A stretch of DNA of 64,000 bases from Marinobacter algicola DG893. GTDB taxonomy: Bacteria > Pseudomonadota > Gammaproteobacteria > Pseudomonadales > Oleiphilaceae. A model generated the notes under the pieces. That model saw only the letters and a program-made list of their open reading frames with translations. It ran no database searches and was not told the origin of the DNA. Shown here one piece after another: positions 63,223-64,000 of this stretch. The stretch covers positions 124,001 to 188,000 of the forward strand of contig NZ_ABCP01000001.1 in the NCBI RefSeq assembly GCF_000170835.1, written 5' to 3'. Numbering within the stretch: the first letter of the stretch is position 1; each line of letters starts with the position of its first letter. The translations under genes and the position numbers were made by a program.

Positions 63223-63300
63223 ATCGCGTCTCCTGAAGGATCCATTCCATAACGACCAGTGAGGACTGATCCGGGCAACCGTTTGGGTTATCCTGCACTT

Positions 63301-64000
63301 ATGAACCAAGGTCCCGAAAGCCTCACCCCTCACCAATACCATGTGCCAGCCGTGCGACATCTGGCATGGATGTGTCGTGCCCCCCAGCTTATCAGCTCGT
63401 CAATGGGTTTTGATCCCGAAAATTATCTGCCGGATGACACAGTAGAACGCCTGAAGGTATGGGACCATGCCCCCCACCTTGGCCCGTCAGTCCTGACGGA
63501 AGAACCGGCACCACGGTTGGGGCACTATTTCGAACGCCTTTACGAATGCCTGATGAAGGACCTGCTCGGCTGGGAGATCCTGCTCAAGAACCAGCCGGTC
63601 AGAAACAATGGCATTACCCTGGGCGAACTGGATTTCGTGGTCCGCAACCCTGCGGATAACGTTATCGAACACCACGAAATAGCCGTGAAGTTTTACCTGG
63701 GCCACCATGAAACAGAGAAGGACAAGCCACTCTGGTACGGACCCAATGCCCGGGACCGGCTGGACATCAAAACCAGGCGGCTGACGGACCACCAGAGCCA
63801 GTTAACAGCAAAACCAGAGGCCCGAAACCTGCTCACATCCCTGGGTATTGATATGCCCGCACGGCCCCGGATTTTCATGCCCGGGTATCTTTTCTACCCC
63901 CTAAAAACAGCCTTGCCCTCACCCAACAGCATACCGCCAGGGCATCTGCGTGGTCATTGGCTCTATATCGACAATCTCGATGCGAAAGATACAACGGGAA
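63301..64000 (+). CDS. DUF1853 family protein, 5' part only
   Basis: The frame opens at ATG 63301 and stays open to the window end (233 codons), so the gene is cut by the window, not broken. Typical family features are visible: [45 protein letters not shown], and [21 protein letters not shown]. The acidic and lysine residues in GELDF and EIAVKF resemble a PD-(D/E)xK nuclease core, but activity is not established. It is divergent from gloA. Confidence 0.88.
   Translation, partial: MNQGPESLTPHQYHVPAVRHLAWMCRAPQLISSSMGFDPENYLPDDTVERLKVWDHAPHLGPSVLTEEPAPRLGHYFERLYECLMKDLLGWEILLKNQPVRNNGITLGELDFVVRNPADNVIEHHEIAVKFYLGHHETEKDKPLWYGPNARDRLDIKTRRLTDHQSQLTAKPEARNLLTSLGIDMPARPRIFMPGYLFYPLKTALPSPNSIPPGHLRGHWLYIDNLDAKDTTG

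Overview
The window looks like the chromosome of a marine gammaproteobacterium of the Marinobacter type. I base this on the rpsB-tsf-pyrH-frr-uppS-cdsA-dxr-rseP-bamA-skp-lpxD-fabZ-lpxA-lpxB-rnhB order, the map-glnD-dapC-yffB-dapD-dapE cluster, a gamma-type initiator tRNA, and the style of the accessory genes. The genus is inferred from recall of gene content, not from a database search.

Positions 1 to about 26,230 form a dense copper/thiol-redox island. From the left: a MerR-type regulator without the usual metal-binding cysteines, a prolipoprotein diacylglyceryl transferase (lgt), a 1-Cys peroxiredoxin, a TlpA-like thioredoxin, an SCO1/SenC protein, a membrane-anchored DsbD-alpha-like protein, a DsbD-like electron conduit and a DsbG-like isomerase. 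These are all on the minus strand and the core of them is tightly coupled. Next come a CopL-like small protein, a TVP38/DedA membrane protein, a small membrane peptide, a CopA-type Cu(I) ATPase and its CueR-like regulator. On the plus strand follow a Met-rich membrane peptide and a Tat-exported, probably lipid-anchored multicopper oxidase. Then come a Cys-rich membrane protein, a second CopL-like protein, a Met/His-rich periplasmic protein, CopG (DUF411), a propeller protein, a cytochrome c and two small exported proteins. The island ends with a second P1B ATPase (YHS plus CPMHP-type metal domain), an APC permease with a natural His tail, CopB, a second multicopper oxidase (CopA/PcoA type) with MDHS-type repeats, a cupredoxin, and a two-component system.

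Two regulatory layers can be read from the DNA. Three minus-strand promoters have the MerR-family layout (TTGACC, 19-bp spacer, TA-rich -10). They precede the peroxiredoxin, cueR-copA, and the Cys-rich membrane protein. Four copies of a tandem repeat, CTGAAW-N5-CTGAAM, occur in front of the two-component system/cupredoxin pair and two small exported proteins. This layout fits the adjacent PmrA/BasR-like response regulator. Together these suggest one cytoplasmic Cu(I)-sensing regulon and one envelope-sensing regulon.

Positions 26,325 to 35,815 are mostly housekeeping or lineage genes: a hypothetical protein, yciO, bolA, topB, then a response regulator / LysM-FecR protein / CHASE2 histidine kinase module and a fibronectin-type lipoprotein. 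Positions 36,146 to 58,561 are conserved core: initiator tRNA with a clear promoter and terminator, lipid A and outer membrane biogenesis, isoprenoid and phospholipid synthesis, translation factors, then map, glnD and the diaminopimelate genes, ending with slyX. The remainder holds a membrane-tethered cold-shock protein, a Clp-N/AAA-like protein with an altered Walker B, a mannose-1-phosphate guanylyltransferase, glyoxalase I, and the 5' part of a DUF1853 gene that runs off the window. No transposase, integrase, phage gene or CRISPR array was seen.
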